A stretch of 64,000 nucleotides of DNA, taken from Chitinophagales bacterium (GTDB lineage Bacteria > Bacteroidota > Bacteroidia > Chitinophagales > Chitinophagaceae). The notes beneath the pieces are model-generated. The model ran no database searches. It saw only the letters and a program-made list of their open reading frames with translations, and had not been told where the DNA came from. Shown in pieces: positions 22,736 to 31,371 of the stretch. Each line of letters opens with the position of its first letter. The stretch's first letter is position 1. The DNA lies in NCBI GenBank assembly GCA_017303855.1, contig JAFLBL010000001.1:811978-875977 (forward strand), written 5' to 3'. The position numbers and the translations under genes are program-made.

Positions 22736-23924
22736 AATAGAGACGAATAATAGTTTCAACAATATCATTGGCCACTGCGGATTTGGACTTTACTTCAAAC
22801 GGGTATTGTCGTCCATCCCGGGCATATATAGTTATCTTATTAGTATCCTTACCAAAGCCCGCACCGGCATCCCGTAATGAATTCAGCACAATCAGGTCGG
22901 CCTTTTTCTTTTCCAGTTTTTCCTTTGCATGTTGCTCCTCTGCTGTTGTTTCTAATGCGAAACCCACCACGATCTGCCCGGCTGTTTTTGATTCGCCCAT
23001 GGCTTTCAGAATATCCGTTGTCTTTTTTAAATTCAGCGTTAGTCCCTCCGCTCCTTTCTTAATTTTTTCCGCAGCAATATGTTCCGGTGTATAGTCCGCA
23101 ACGGCAGCTGCCATGATGGCGATATCCGTTTCCGGGAAAAGAGCCATACATTCAGTATACATTTCCGCGGCCGTGGTCACTTTCCGGATGGCTATTCCTT
23201 TCAACTCCGGCAGTGCTGCAACCGGACCGGCGACCAATGTCACCACGGCGCCTTTCTTCAGCAATGCTTCAGCCAACGCAATCCCCATCTTACCCGAAGA
23301 ATGATTTCCGATAAAACGAACCGGGTCGATCGGTTCGTATGTTGGTCCGGCTGTAACCAGCACCTTTTTCCCGGTCAATGGTCCGGGCAAAGAGAAATAC
23401 CCCTGCAGCCAGTCAATGATCTGTTCCGGTTCGGCCATTCTTCCTTCTCCGTGTAAGCCACTGGCTAATGCCCCTTTACCCACGGGCAGAATATGATTCC
23501 CATAGGTAGTTAAACGGTCCAGGTTGGCATGAGTGGAAGGATGCAGCCACATATCTTCGTCCATGGCCGGGGCAATAGCCACGGGACAGGTAGCCGACAG
23601 GTAGACAGCCAGTAACAGGTTATCACAGTTCCCCCCGGCCATTTTAGCAATGGTATTGCAACTTGCCGGTGCTATCAGCATAAGGTCGGCCCAACGACCC
23701 AGCATCACATGATTGGACCAGCTCTGTTCATCAAACATTCTGGATAGTACCGGTTGCTGACTGAGTGTAGAAAGGGTTAACGGGGTTACAAAATCACAGG
23801 CAGCAGGCGTCATAATTACTTTTACTTCGGCTCCGGCTTTCACCAGTTCACGCACCAGCAGCACCGCTTTATAGGCGGCTATGCTGCCGGTAATACCTAC
23901 TACTATTTTTTTTCCTTTCAGCAT
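22728..23924 (-). CDS. coaBC: Bifunctional phosphopantothenoylcysteine decarboxylase / phosphopantothenate-cysteine ligase
   Basis: A 398-residue CoaBC for coenzyme A synthesis. N-terminal flavin decarboxylase half: 'GKKIVVGITGSIAAYKAV' and 'SWSNHVMLGRWADLMLIAPASCNT', 'PAMDEDMW'. C-terminal CTP-dependent ligase half: 'KKVLVTAGPTYEPIDPVRFIGNHSSGKMG', 'AAAVADYTP', 'KIKK' and 'VGFALET'. Start 23924 (MLKGKKIVV) fits the family; an ATG 18 nt upstream is possible. Overlaps porD by 8 nt. A terminator upstream separates it from rpoZ. Confidence 0.95.
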   Translation of the reverse strand: MLKGKKIVVGITGSIAAYKAVLLVRELVKAGAEVKVIMTPAACDFVTPLTLSTLSQQPVLSRMFDEQSWSNHVMLGRWADLMLIAPASCNTIAKMAGGNCDNLLLAVYLSATCPVAIAPAMDEDMWLHPSTHANLDRLTTYGNHILPVGKGALASGLHGEGRMAEPEQIIDWLQGYFSLPGPLTGKKVLVTAGPTYEPIDPVRFIGNHSSGKMGIALAEALLKKGAVVTLVAGPVAALPELKGIAIRKVTTAAEMYTECMALFPETDIAIMAAAVADYTPEHIAAEKIKKGAEGLTLNLKKTTDILKAMGESKTAGQIVVGFALETTAEEQHAKEKLEKKKADLIVLNSLRDAGAGFGKDTNKITIYARDGRQYPFEVKSKSAVANDIVETIIRLYYA

Positions 23925-23985
23925 CGGATTCAAAAATACCATTTACTTCCAAAAAGGCATCATGCAATCGGGTTCTTAAAAATAT

Positions 23986-24018
23986 AAAGGGGCTGCTCCT
24001 TTGCGGTGCAACCCCTTT
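23986..24018. terminator. Terminator hairpin between rpoZ and coaBC
   Basis: AAAGGGG (23986-23992) pairs with CCCCTTT (24012-24018), extended by weaker pairs; the minus strand continues TTTATATTTTT. It closes the bamD-rpoZ transcript. Confidence 0.7.
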
Positions 24019-24036
24019 TTAAGCGTTTCATGGAGA

Positions 24037-24378
24037 TCAGCTGAACAGCTCATCATCTCCTTTACGGAAATATACTTTATCGTCCATAAAGTCCTGTGTA
24101 GCCAGCAGGGCCGGATTCGGCATCCGCTCATATGCACGGGAAATTTCGATTTGTTCCTTGTTTTCGTGAATTTCTTCCAGGCTGTCTGTATGACTGGCAA
24201 ACTCCTCCAGTTTATTGTGCAATTCTTCCTTCAGGGAAATATTGATCTGGTTAGCTCTTTTCCCGATAATGGAAATAGACTCATACAGATTGCCGGTTTT
24301 GACTTTGATGTCATCCAGGTTGCGGGTTTCCACATTGTTGGTGATACCTGCACTAAGCTGGCGTCTTAGTTTGCTCAT
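24037..24378 (-). CDS. rpoZ: DNA-directed RNA polymerase omega subunit (Bacteroidota type)
   Basis: A 113-residue RpoZ/Rpb6-like subunit. The segment 'TGNLYESISIIGKRANQIN' is the conserved omega core that binds the beta-prime subunit, followed by an acidic helix 'KEELHNKLEEFASHTDSLEEI' and the tail 'MPNPALLATQDFMDDKVYFRK' seen in Bacteroidota. It overlaps bamD by 26 nt, which matches the common Bacteroidota order bamD-rpoZ-coaBC. Confidence 0.85.
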   Translation of the reverse strand: MSKLRRQLSAGITNNVETRNLDDIKVKTGNLYESISIIGKRANQINISLKEELHNKLEEFASHTDSLEEIHENKEQIEISRAYERMPNPALLATQDFMDDKVYFRKGDDELFS

Positions 24379-25213
24379 TATTCAGAATTTTAATAGTTGA
24401 CTGTGATAAATTTAAAAAACTTTCGGCTTCTTTTTTCAGTTTGCTGTCAGGAAATCTGTCCTGGAATTCATAACATTCATTCACCACCTGTTCAAAACGC
24501 TCCAGTTTCTTTTCCTCCACGCTCATTTCGGCAAAGCGGTAGTAGGATTTGATGATCATGAGCTTGTACTCATCGGCGCGCATGGACTCCGGGAAATCAT
24601 TCAGCAGTTCGGTAAATGCCACACCGGCGGCCCTGAACTGGCCCAGGTCATAATACAACTGCGCACTTTTATAATCCTTGGTTTCCATTTTGGCCCGGCA
24701 CTGGTCAATGATTGCATTGGCTTCTTTGATACGGGTTGAACCGGGATGCGTATTTATAAAAGTCTGCAGCATACCCATTGCCTTAATGGTAGCGGTCTGA
24801 TCCAGTTCGGCTTTAGGCGATTGCTTATAATATGAATACGCCCGCATATAATCCATTTCTTCCGCTTTGGGGCTGTTCGGGAAAATTTCCAGAAAACTCT
24901 TGAACAGGTTTTCCGCATTCATATAATCGGCCTGGTTATAGGCACAATACGCGTATTTATAATAGATATCCTGAAATTCAGGTGTTGTCTTATAATACGG
25001 CATGATATCCTCATATACCTGCTGCGCCTTGGCGTATTGCTTTTTTACAAAGAACTGTTCGGCCATCCGGAGTTTATAGGCCGGGTCCGGGTTTTTCAGC
25101 AATTTGGTCATACTCTTTCCACAGCTGCTCAAAAGCAGTACTGCTGTAATGCCTGCGAAAAGGAAGAAAATGAGCCCCTTACGGCTGCTGACACGGTTTT
25201 CGGAATAAATCAT
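24353..25213 (-). CDS. bamD: Outer membrane protein assembly factor BamD
   Basis: A 286-residue lipoprotein of the BAM complex that folds outer-membrane beta-barrels. The lipobox is 'VLLLSSCGKS' (Cys about residue 32); the rest is TPR-like: 'YKLRMAEQFFVKKQYAKAQQVYEDI', 'YYKYAYCAYNQADYMNAENLFKSFLEIFPNSPKAEEMDYMRAYSYYKQS', 'FINTHPGSTRIKEANAIIDQCR'. Start 25213 gives a normal signal peptide; the longer frame adds 14 residues that cover the promoter. First gene of the rpoZ unit. Confidence 0.9.
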   Translation of the reverse strand: MIYSENRVSSRKGLIFFLFAGITAVLLLSSCGKSMTKLLKNPDPAYKLRMAEQFFVKKQYAKAQQVYEDIMPYYKTTPEFQDIYYKYAYCAYNQADYMNAENLFKSFLEIFPNSPKAEEMDYMRAYSYYKQSPKAELDQTATIKAMGMLQTFINTHPGSTRIKEANAIIDQCRAKMETKDYKSAQLYYDLGQFRAAGVAFTELLNDFPESMRADEYKLMIIKSYYRFAEMSVEEKKLERFEQVVNECYEFQDRFPDSKLKKEAESFLNLSQSTIKILNNEQTKTPA

Positions 25214-25222
25214 AAAGGAGTG

Positions 25223-25230
25223 CAAAGTTA
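25223..25230 (-). promoter_or_regulatory. -7 promoter element of the bamD operon
   Basis: On the minus strand TAACTTTG, a full match to TAnnTTTG, 10 nt before the bamD start. A TTTG lies 22 nt further upstream (25253-25256), close to the usual -33 distance. Confidence 0.6.
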
Positions 25231-25336
25231 ACAGATAGCTGCAAAACTTACACAAAAAAGATACGCCGCCAAAAACTACACGTTAAGGTTTCTATAAAGC
25301 TGTAAATGAAGCCATTATCTTTTAAGCCAAAAAAAG

Positions 25337-25364
25337 AACCCTCCCGGAAAAATCCGGGAGGGTT
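25337..25364 (-). terminator. Intrinsic terminator of the OmpA-family gene
   Basis: Perfect 11-bp stem AACCCTCCCGG / CCGGGAGGGTT with a 6-nt loop, followed on the minus strand by CTTTTTTTGG. Confidence 0.9.
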
Positions 25365-25388
25365 ATATAAGCAAAAAGTAAAATCGAA

Positions 25389-27119
25389 TTAACCCTTACG
25401 CAGATTCGGGTGCGGAGGCTCAACTTTGTTCGGTCCGTCTTCACCTTCAGCAGCAGCGCGCAGGTCAACTGTGTTACAGTCGCCGCCTTCCTGGCCATAG
25501 TTGAAGATAAAGCGATCCTGGCTTACACCTTCTTTATCTACGAAATAGTTGATCACGGCATTCACATGATCCCAGCTAAGCTGTTGTTCTTTCTTATTAG
25601 AAGAGCAATAGCCAACTACAACTACTTTACAACCGGGGTTGTTACGCAGTTTGGCAGCAACGGTAGCCAGAACAGCTTTTGCATCATCGCTCAGTTTGTT
25701 AGAACCGGCTTTGAAAGAAACACTGGGTAAAGCACCCATTGTGGTAGCGCAATCATTGTTTCCTTTTTTGATATAACCTTCGAAACATTTTTCGTCAGGG
25801 CAGGGAACCGGGCATTTACCAACACCATCAGCGTCAACAGGCTGACAAGTAGTCGGAGTGATCAGTTCTTTATCCTTACAATCAGGTACGCCATCACCAT
25901 CAGTATCCAGGCTCACACCATGAGAGTCAACCGGGCAACCGGCAGGTGTTTGTTCGCGGTCGAACTGATCGGTAACACCATCCGCATCGGTATCAGGTAA
26001 TACGGGTTTGGGCAGACGCATCAGGCGGGGGTTGCGGATTTCGCTGTACGCGTAATCCAGCGGGTTCAGCCACCACAGGGGCTCAACAGATTTGGCACCC
26101 AGGTTGATGTTCAGACCAAGAGAAAGATAGTTATAAGAATCGAAGTCGCGGGTCAGCACGGCATCACCCCATGCATGTTCCTGCCAGCGCTGTCCGTCCA
26201 GCAGATCATCTTTAATGAATGTCCAACGATCTTCCAGGGCCAGGTTCAGGCGGTTGCTCAGTTTGAAAGCAACACCCATACCTACAGTTCCGGAAGGTTT
26301 GAACGTATTACCGAACAGTTTAGGACGACGATCTCCTTGATTTTCCGCAGCAGTTTCATATTCACCATCCAGCAGATCCTTCATGTTTTTGATGAAATCG
26401 CGGCGGTTTTTGTAAGCAGCCTGGGAAATGGCCTGGAAACCATATTTACCACCATCTGCGTTTAATGCATCCACTTTAGTGTCATAAACACTTCCACCGA
26501 TACCGGCAAAACCATAGATGTTGAATCCGGTTTTGGATTTGTGGAAACGAACGTTGTTCAACGTAACCACACCTTCCAGACTCAGATCCTGAACCTTTGT
26601 TTTGTAGTTGTAGAAAATGTGCTCCAGCGGAGTTGAAGTCAACCCTGTTGCTGATGAAACAATCTGGCGAACACCGCCTGCACCTGTAACTGCTCTAGGA
26701 GCTGAATAACGCTGACCGGGGTTGGCAATATTAGCACCCCAGGCCGGGTTCTTGGCATAGTTTTCAGCTTCACGGAAACTGTAGCCTTTACCAATGCCGT
26801 ACATATATTCCAGACGCAGCGAGAAAATATAACCAAAGGCTTTTCTTACATGCGCACCGAAACCGGGAGAAACAAACTGGGCAGGAATATCACCACTTAC
26901 CTGGAATAAACCGCCTTTAATACCAATTTCCCACTGATTGCGGGGTTTGGAAGGAAAATTATACTGCCCGTTCAGAAACTCAGTATGCTGAGGCATTCTT
27001 TTACCGGGTACGAGGGAAGAATCTTTTACGTCATAGCTGGAACCCACCCTCTGTGAGTATCCAAAAGACGCCAGCAGACAGAAACTGACTACCAGAAATA
27101 AAAACTTTTTGCTTGCCAT
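25389..27119 (-). CDS. OmpA-family outer membrane protein with TSP3-like repeats
   Basis: A 576-residue outer-membrane protein. A signal peptide (MASKKFLFLVVSFCLLASFGYSQ) precedes a beta-barrel-like domain (about residues 60-365), Asp-rich calcium-binding segments ('DTDADGVTDQFDREQ', 'DTDGDGVPDCKDKE', about 385-430) and a peptidoglycan-binding OmpA domain near the C-terminus ('VSFKAGSNKLSDDAKAVLATVAAKL', 'VVVVGYCSSNKKEQQLSWDHVNAVINYFVD'). It probably ties the outer membrane to the cell wall. Strong own promoter and terminator point to a single, well-expressed gene. Confidence 0.9.
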   Translation of the reverse strand: MASKKFLFLVVSFCLLASFGYSQRVGSSYDVKDSSLVPGKRMPQHTEFLNGQYNFPSKPRNQWEIGIKGGLFQVSGDIPAQFVSPGFGAHVRKAFGYIFSLRLEYMYGIGKGYSFREAENYAKNPAWGANIANPGQRYSAPRAVTGAGGVRQIVSSATGLTSTPLEHIFYNYKTKVQDLSLEGVVTLNNVRFHKSKTGFNIYGFAGIGGSVYDTKVDALNADGGKYGFQAISQAAYKNRRDFIKNMKDLLDGEYETAAENQGDRRPKLFGNTFKPSGTVGMGVAFKLSNRLNLALEDRWTFIKDDLLDGQRWQEHAWGDAVLTRDFDSYNYLSLGLNINLGAKSVEPLWWLNPLDYAYSEIRNPRLMRLPKPVLPDTDADGVTDQFDREQTPAGCPVDSHGVSLDTDGDGVPDCKDKELITPTTCQPVDADGVGKCPVPCPDEKCFEGYIKKGNNDCATTMGALPSVSFKAGSNKLSDDAKAVLATVAAKLRNNPGCKVVVVGYCSSNKKEQQLSWDHVNAVINYFVDKEGVSQDRFIFNYGQEGGDCNTVDLRAAAEGEDGPNKVEPPHPNLRKG

Positions 27120-27160
27120 AACTAAGGATTAAGATTTGTGAACAATTCCTAAATAATACG

Positions 27161-27191
27161 CAAATTTATAAACTGAGCATTAAATACCAAA
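27161..27191 (-). promoter_or_regulatory. Promoter of the OmpA-family gene
   Basis: On the minus strand TTTG (27188-27191), 19-nt spacer, TAAATTTG (27161-27168): a full Bacteroidota -33/-7 pair, about 40 nt before the start codon. It lies in the divergent region 27120-27313; no equally clear promoter is seen for the rightward polyprenyl synthase gene. Confidence 0.75.
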
Positions 27192-27313
27192 ATTTTAACT
27201 CATTAATTTGCCCTTTTCGACATTATTTTTCAATAACTTAGTCAAATTTCGGGCTTATTTTGTTGCATCAGCAAACAATTATTTTTTTGCCCGTAAATTG
27301 CCTTTTTTTGGCC

Positions 27314-28276
27314 ATGCAACTTCCCACCCATCTCATCAAGGACGAATTAAGCATTTTTGAAGAACGATTCAAAGAGGCAGTACGCAGCAATGCGCCCCTG
27401 CTGGACCGGATTATGCGCTATGTGGTTAAACGCAAAGGCAAACAGCTCCGGCCTATGTTTGTGTTGCTCTCCTCCAAACTTTGCGGACCAGTTACCGAAG
27501 CTTCTTACCGGGCAGCTTCACTTGTGGAAATACTTCATACTGCGACACTTGTGCATGATGACGTGGTGGACGATTCAATGGAAAGACGGGGTTTTTTTTC
27601 CACCTATGCCCTCTGGAAAGCCAAGGCCAATGTACTGATCGGGGACTATCTGCTGGCCAAAGGGCTGTTGCTTTCCCTGGATAATAATGACCACCGGATC
27701 CTGCATATCCTGTCGGATGCCGTTCGCAAAATGAGTGAAGGCGAATTGCTGCAACTGGAAAAAGCACGCAGCCTGAACCTGAAAGAAGACATTTATTACG
27801 AGATAATCCGCAACAAAACCGCTTCTCTCCTCGCTTCCGCCTGTGCCGCCGGCGCCTGGTCGTCGAGCCAGGACGACGGTATTACCGAAAAAATGCGCTT
27901 ATTCGGGGAAAAAACCGGTATGGCTTTCCAGATAAAAGACGATCTTTTCGATTACGCGAGCGAGGATGTGGGAAAGCCGACAGGGAACGATATCAAGGAG
28001 AAAAAACTGACACTCCCCTTGATCTATACCCTGAATAATACGGATAAAGAAACCCGCCGCAGGATTATTTATATTGTCAAAAACAATAACCAGGACAAGG
28101 AAAAAGTAAAATGGGTAATAGATAAAGTAACGGAAACAGGCGGTATCCGCTATGCCACCGAGAAAATGATTGCCTATAAAAATGAAGCCCTGGACATCCT
28201 GCACAGCTTCCCCGATAACCCCTGCCGCAAAGGTCTGGAAGACATGGTACTGTTTGTCACCGACCGTAAATATTAA
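27314..28276 (+). CDS. Polyprenyl (octaprenyl/heptaprenyl-type) diphosphate synthase
   Basis: A 320-residue trans-isoprenyl diphosphate synthase making the side chain of menaquinone or a similar lipid. Motifs: 'GKQLRPMFVLLSSKL', first aspartate-rich motif 'LVHDDVVDDSMERRG' and second 'FQIKDDLFDYAS', plus 'GNDIKEKKLTLPLIYTL'. The start MQLPTHLIKDEL at 27314 is chosen because the upstream extension is hydrophobic and not family-like. recJ follows after 30 nt. Works logically with the mqn genes of the menaquinone route, though 20 kb away. Confidence 0.9.
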   Translation: MQLPTHLIKDELSIFEERFKEAVRSNAPLLDRIMRYVVKRKGKQLRPMFVLLSSKLCGPVTEASYRAASLVEILHTATLVHDDVVDDSMERRGFFSTYALWKAKANVLIGDYLLAKGLLLSLDNNDHRILHILSDAVRKMSEGELLQLEKARSLNLKEDIYYEIIRNKTASLLASACAAGAWSSSQDDGITEKMRLFGEKTGMAFQIKDDLFDYASEDVGKPTGNDIKEKKLTLPLIYTLNNTDKETRRRIIYIVKNNNQDKEKVKWVIDKVTETGGIRYATEKMIAYKNEALDILHSFPDNPCRKGLEDMVLFVTDRKY

Positions 28277-28306
28277 CTGTACAGCAGCAAAGAACGAATT
28301 ACGGTT

Positions 28307-30004
28307 ATGCAAAAACGTTGGACGCTACGGGAAGCCGGTGCGGAAAAAATAATCGCTTTACAGGAGTCCCTGAAGATACATCCTGTACTGTGCCGGCTCC
28401 TGGTGGAACGGGGTGTTTTCTCCTATGAAGAAGCCCGTTCTTTCTTCCGGCCGCGACTGGAAGAACTCCATTCTCCCTGGCTGATGAAGGATATGGAAAA
28501 AGCCGTAAGCCGGATACAGCAGGCGATGGCACAAACTGAAAAAATCCTGGTCTTTGGTGATTATGATGTGGACGGCACCACGGCCGTGGCCAGTATGTAC
28601 CGGTTTCTCCGGAAAATTCATGAACCGCTGGACTTTTATATCCCGCACCGGTACCGGGAAGGTTATGGCGTGAGCAAAGCCGGTATTGATTTCGCGGCGG
28701 AAAACGGATTCACCCTGATTATCTCCCTCGACTGTGGTATAAAATCAACTGAGCTTATCCGTTATGCCTCCTCACTGGGGATTGACTTTATCGTCTGCGA
28801 TCACCACCTGCCGGATGAGACCCTGCCGCCCGCCATCGCCATTCTGAATCCCAAGCAACCGGATTGCCCTTACCCGTATAAAGAACTGTGCGGTTGCGGC
28901 GTGGGATTTAAATTAATGTGCGCCCTGGAAGAACGGCTGGCCCTGCCCGGACAACCGTCCCTTGAATACCTCGACCTGCTGGCTACGGCCATTGCGGCGG
29001 ATATTGTTCCCATGACCGGGGAAAACAGGATACTGGCTTTTCACGGGCTGATCAAAGCAAATAAAGCACCGAATTACGGGATAAAGGCGCTGGCTTCGCT
29101 GAGCGGACTGGTCAAAGAAATAAATATTACCAACCTGGTATTTATGATTGCCCCCCGGGTAAACGCAGCCGGCCGGATGGATGATGCCCGGAAAGCCGTA
29201 CTGCTTTTTGTAGCTGGCTCAGAAAAGGAAGCACTGCATTATGCGGAACAATTGCACAGCGACAATACGGACCGGAAGGAAGCGGATAAATCCATCACCG
29301 AAGAAGCACTGGCCGGTATACAGGCCAGTCCGGATTGGGTCAACCGGAAATCCACCCTGGTCTTCCAACCACACTGGCATAAAGGTGTGGTGGGTATTGT
29401 GGCGTCCCGGCTTATAGAGCATTATTACCGGCCTACAATTGTACTGACGCGTTCCGGAGATTATGTAGCCGGCAGTGCCCGCAGTGTGCCGGGTTTTAAT
29501 TTATATGAAGCCATCCATGCCTGCCGGGAACACCTGCTGGGTTATGGAGGTCATTTTGCCGCAGCAGGCATGACGCTTGAGCCTGAACAGGTAGATCCGT
29601 TCCGGGAAAAATTTGAAGCCGTGGTAGCCGCCAGTATAGATCCGCAATTACTGATACCTGAAATTGTGATCGACGCGGAACTCAACCTGAAAGATATCCG
29701 GCAAAACTTCTATGACATACTTTGCCAGATGGAGCCCTTTGGCCCGGATAACCTGCGGCCCGTGTTTATAGCCCGCCGCCTGATGAATACGGGTTATTGC
29801 AAAATAGTGAAGGAAGAACATATCCGCTTTTCCCTGAAACAAGAGCTGATAACGATCACCGGTATAGGTTTTAATATGGCTAAAAAATTCCCCCTGCTTG
29901 AACAACAGGCCCCGGTGGATGTAGTCTTTACACTGGATATGAATGAATGGAATGACAACCGGACCCTGCAACTGCGGGTAATAGATTTCCGGCTGTCTGA
30001 ATAA
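28307..30004 (+). CDS. recJ: Single-stranded-DNA-specific exonuclease RecJ
   Basis: A 565-residue RecJ, a 5'-3' ssDNA exonuclease of recombination and mismatch repair. DHH-family motifs are clear: 'ILVFGDYDVDGTTAVASMYRFL', 'LIISLDCGIKS', 'DFIVCDHHLPDETLP', 'LNPKQPDCPYP' and 'LCGCGVGFKL'; the DHHA1 part has 'GVVGIVASRLIEHYYRPTIVL', 'GSARSVPGFNLYEAI' and 'GGHFAAAGMTL'. The C-terminal OB-fold region follows. Full length for the family. Confidence 0.96.
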   Translation: MQKRWTLREAGAEKIIALQESLKIHPVLCRLLVERGVFSYEEARSFFRPRLEELHSPWLMKDMEKAVSRIQQAMAQTEKILVFGDYDVDGTTAVASMYRFLRKIHEPLDFYIPHRYREGYGVSKAGIDFAAENGFTLIISLDCGIKSTELIRYASSLGIDFIVCDHHLPDETLPPAIAILNPKQPDCPYPYKELCGCGVGFKLMCALEERLALPGQPSLEYLDLLATAIAADIVPMTGENRILAFHGLIKANKAPNYGIKALASLSGLVKEINITNLVFMIAPRVNAAGRMDDARKAVLLFVAGSEKEALHYAEQLHSDNTDRKEADKSITEEALAGIQASPDWVNRKSTLVFQPHWHKGVVGIVASRLIEHYYRPTIVLTRSGDYVAGSARSVPGFNLYEAIHACREHLLGYGGHFAAAGMTLEPEQVDPFREKFEAVVAASIDPQLLIPEIVIDAELNLKDIRQNFYDILCQMEPFGPDNLRPVFIARRLMNTGYCKIVKEEHIRFSLKQELITITGIGFNMAKKFPLLEQQAPVDVVFTLDMNEWNDNRTLQLRVIDFRLSE

Positions 30005-30069
30005 CCCGACCAGGGCTCAGGCAATCAGCATCCGGTTTGGCCGTAACTTTATCATTGAATTTTTAAGGT

Positions 30070-31296
30070 ATGAGAAAAATTATTTACCTGCTGGTCATTG
30101 GCAGTTATTGGCTGCTGCCTTCAATGGCAGCCGCTCAAAGCACACCCGGCACCCTGGATGTGGTAAGCTGGAACCTGGAGTTTTATGGTGCCACAAACAA
30201 TGGCCCATCCAATGATGATCTCCAGGAAACCAATGCCAAAATCATCCTGCGTTACCTGAATGCGGATATCTATGGACTGATTGAAATTGTGGATACGATG
30301 CGGTTGCGCAGGCTGGTGGATTCGCTGGGTAATTCGGAATACGGATTTGCCATCGCTCCGTTTTGCAGCAACAATACCACCGGTACCGGTAATGGCTGGC
30401 TCACGGGACAGAAACTGGCTTTTATTTACCGGAAATCCATGTTTACCAATGTGCGTACCCGTGGATTGCTGCGTACCAGTGCCACGGCCTACACCAACTG
30501 GGCTTCCGGTCGTTTCCCGTATATGTTATCCGCCACTGCCACTATCAATGGCACCAGTAAGGATGTAAATTTTATCGTAATCCATGGCAAAGCCGGCAGT
30601 ACGGGCAGCGATTATGACCGCCGTAAAGCCGGTGCGCAGGAACTGAAAGACACACTGGACGCGCAATTTGCAAATACCACCAATATTATCATTGGCGATT
30701 ACAATGATGCCCTGAACACCACCATCTCCACCGGTTCAGGTCCGGCCAGTTCTTACCAGCCGATCATTGAAGACAGTACCGATGCAGATCACTATAAATC
30801 CATCACGCTGCCATTGGGTGTTGCCGGACAAAGCACCATGATTAACTTTCCCAATGTAATCGACAATCATGTTATCTCCAATGAAGCGAGTGCTTTTTAT
30901 GTACTGAACTCCGCCTGGATACGCACCGATATCACCAATGCGGTATTTGATTATGTAACCTCCCATAATACCTCCGACCACTACCCCGTTTTTTCCAAGT
31001 ACAACCTGGACGGACTGGTTACCGGTCTGCCGGTAGTAACCCCCACGGAATTTGGTATCCGCATTTCGCCTAATCCTTTCAGTGAAAACATTTCTGTTAC
31101 AGCTACAAAACCGCGTACCCAGACAACATTCCGCCTGATGAATATGCAGGGGCAACTGATTCATCAGCAACAGATCGGATTGATGAGTGCGGGAACGGTT
31201 TATACACCTGCTTTTCCGAAACTGCAAAGAGGAATCTATTTCCTGCAGGTGGAGGATAAAGAGAAGAAAACGGTGGTGAAGCTGGTGAGGTTATAA
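30070..31296 (+). CDS. T9SS-exported endonuclease/exonuclease/phosphatase family nuclease
   Basis: A 408-residue secreted protein. Signal peptide to about residue 23 (SMAAAQ), then an EEP (DNase I-like) domain: 'LDVVSWNLEFYG', 'DIYGLIEIVD', 'LAFIYRKSMF', 'FIVIHGKAGS', 'NIIIGDYNDAL' and 'SHNTSDHYPVFSKY', which contain the catalytic Glu, His, Asp-x-Asn and terminal Asp-His. The last 80 residues are a type A T9SS sorting domain ('RISPNPFSENISVTA', 'GIYFLQVEDKEKKTVVKLVRL'). Probably degrades extracellular nucleic acids at or near the cell surface. Confidence 0.88.
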   Translation: MRKIIYLLVIGSYWLLPSMAAAQSTPGTLDVVSWNLEFYGATNNGPSNDDLQETNAKIILRYLNADIYGLIEIVDTMRLRRLVDSLGNSEYGFAIAPFCSNNTTGTGNGWLTGQKLAFIYRKSMFTNVRTRGLLRTSATAYTNWASGRFPYMLSATATINGTSKDVNFIVIHGKAGSTGSDYDRRKAGAQELKDTLDAQFANTTNIIIGDYNDALNTTISTGSGPASSYQPIIEDSTDADHYKSITLPLGVAGQSTMINFPNVIDNHVISNEASAFYVLNSAWIRTDITNAVFDYVTSHNTSDHYPVFSKYNLDGLVTGLPVVTPTEFGIRISPNPFSENISVTATKPRTQTTFRLMNMQGQLIHQQQIGLMSAGTVYTPAFPKLQRGIYFLQVEDKEKKTVVKLVRL

Positions 31297-31315
31297 AATT
31301 TGTTCAGTTATTAAA

Positions 31316-31350
31316 AAAGCGGCTGTTTCTTTTTAAGAAACAGCCGCTTT
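31316..31350. terminator. Bidirectional terminator between convergent nuclease and LTD genes
   Basis: Perfect 16-bp stem AAAGCGGCTGTTTCTT / AAGAAACAGCCGCTTT with a 3-nt loop, flanked by A-run and T-rich sequence on opposite sides. Confidence 0.9.
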
Positions 31351-31371
31351 CTGTTGATAAAAGTGTATTAA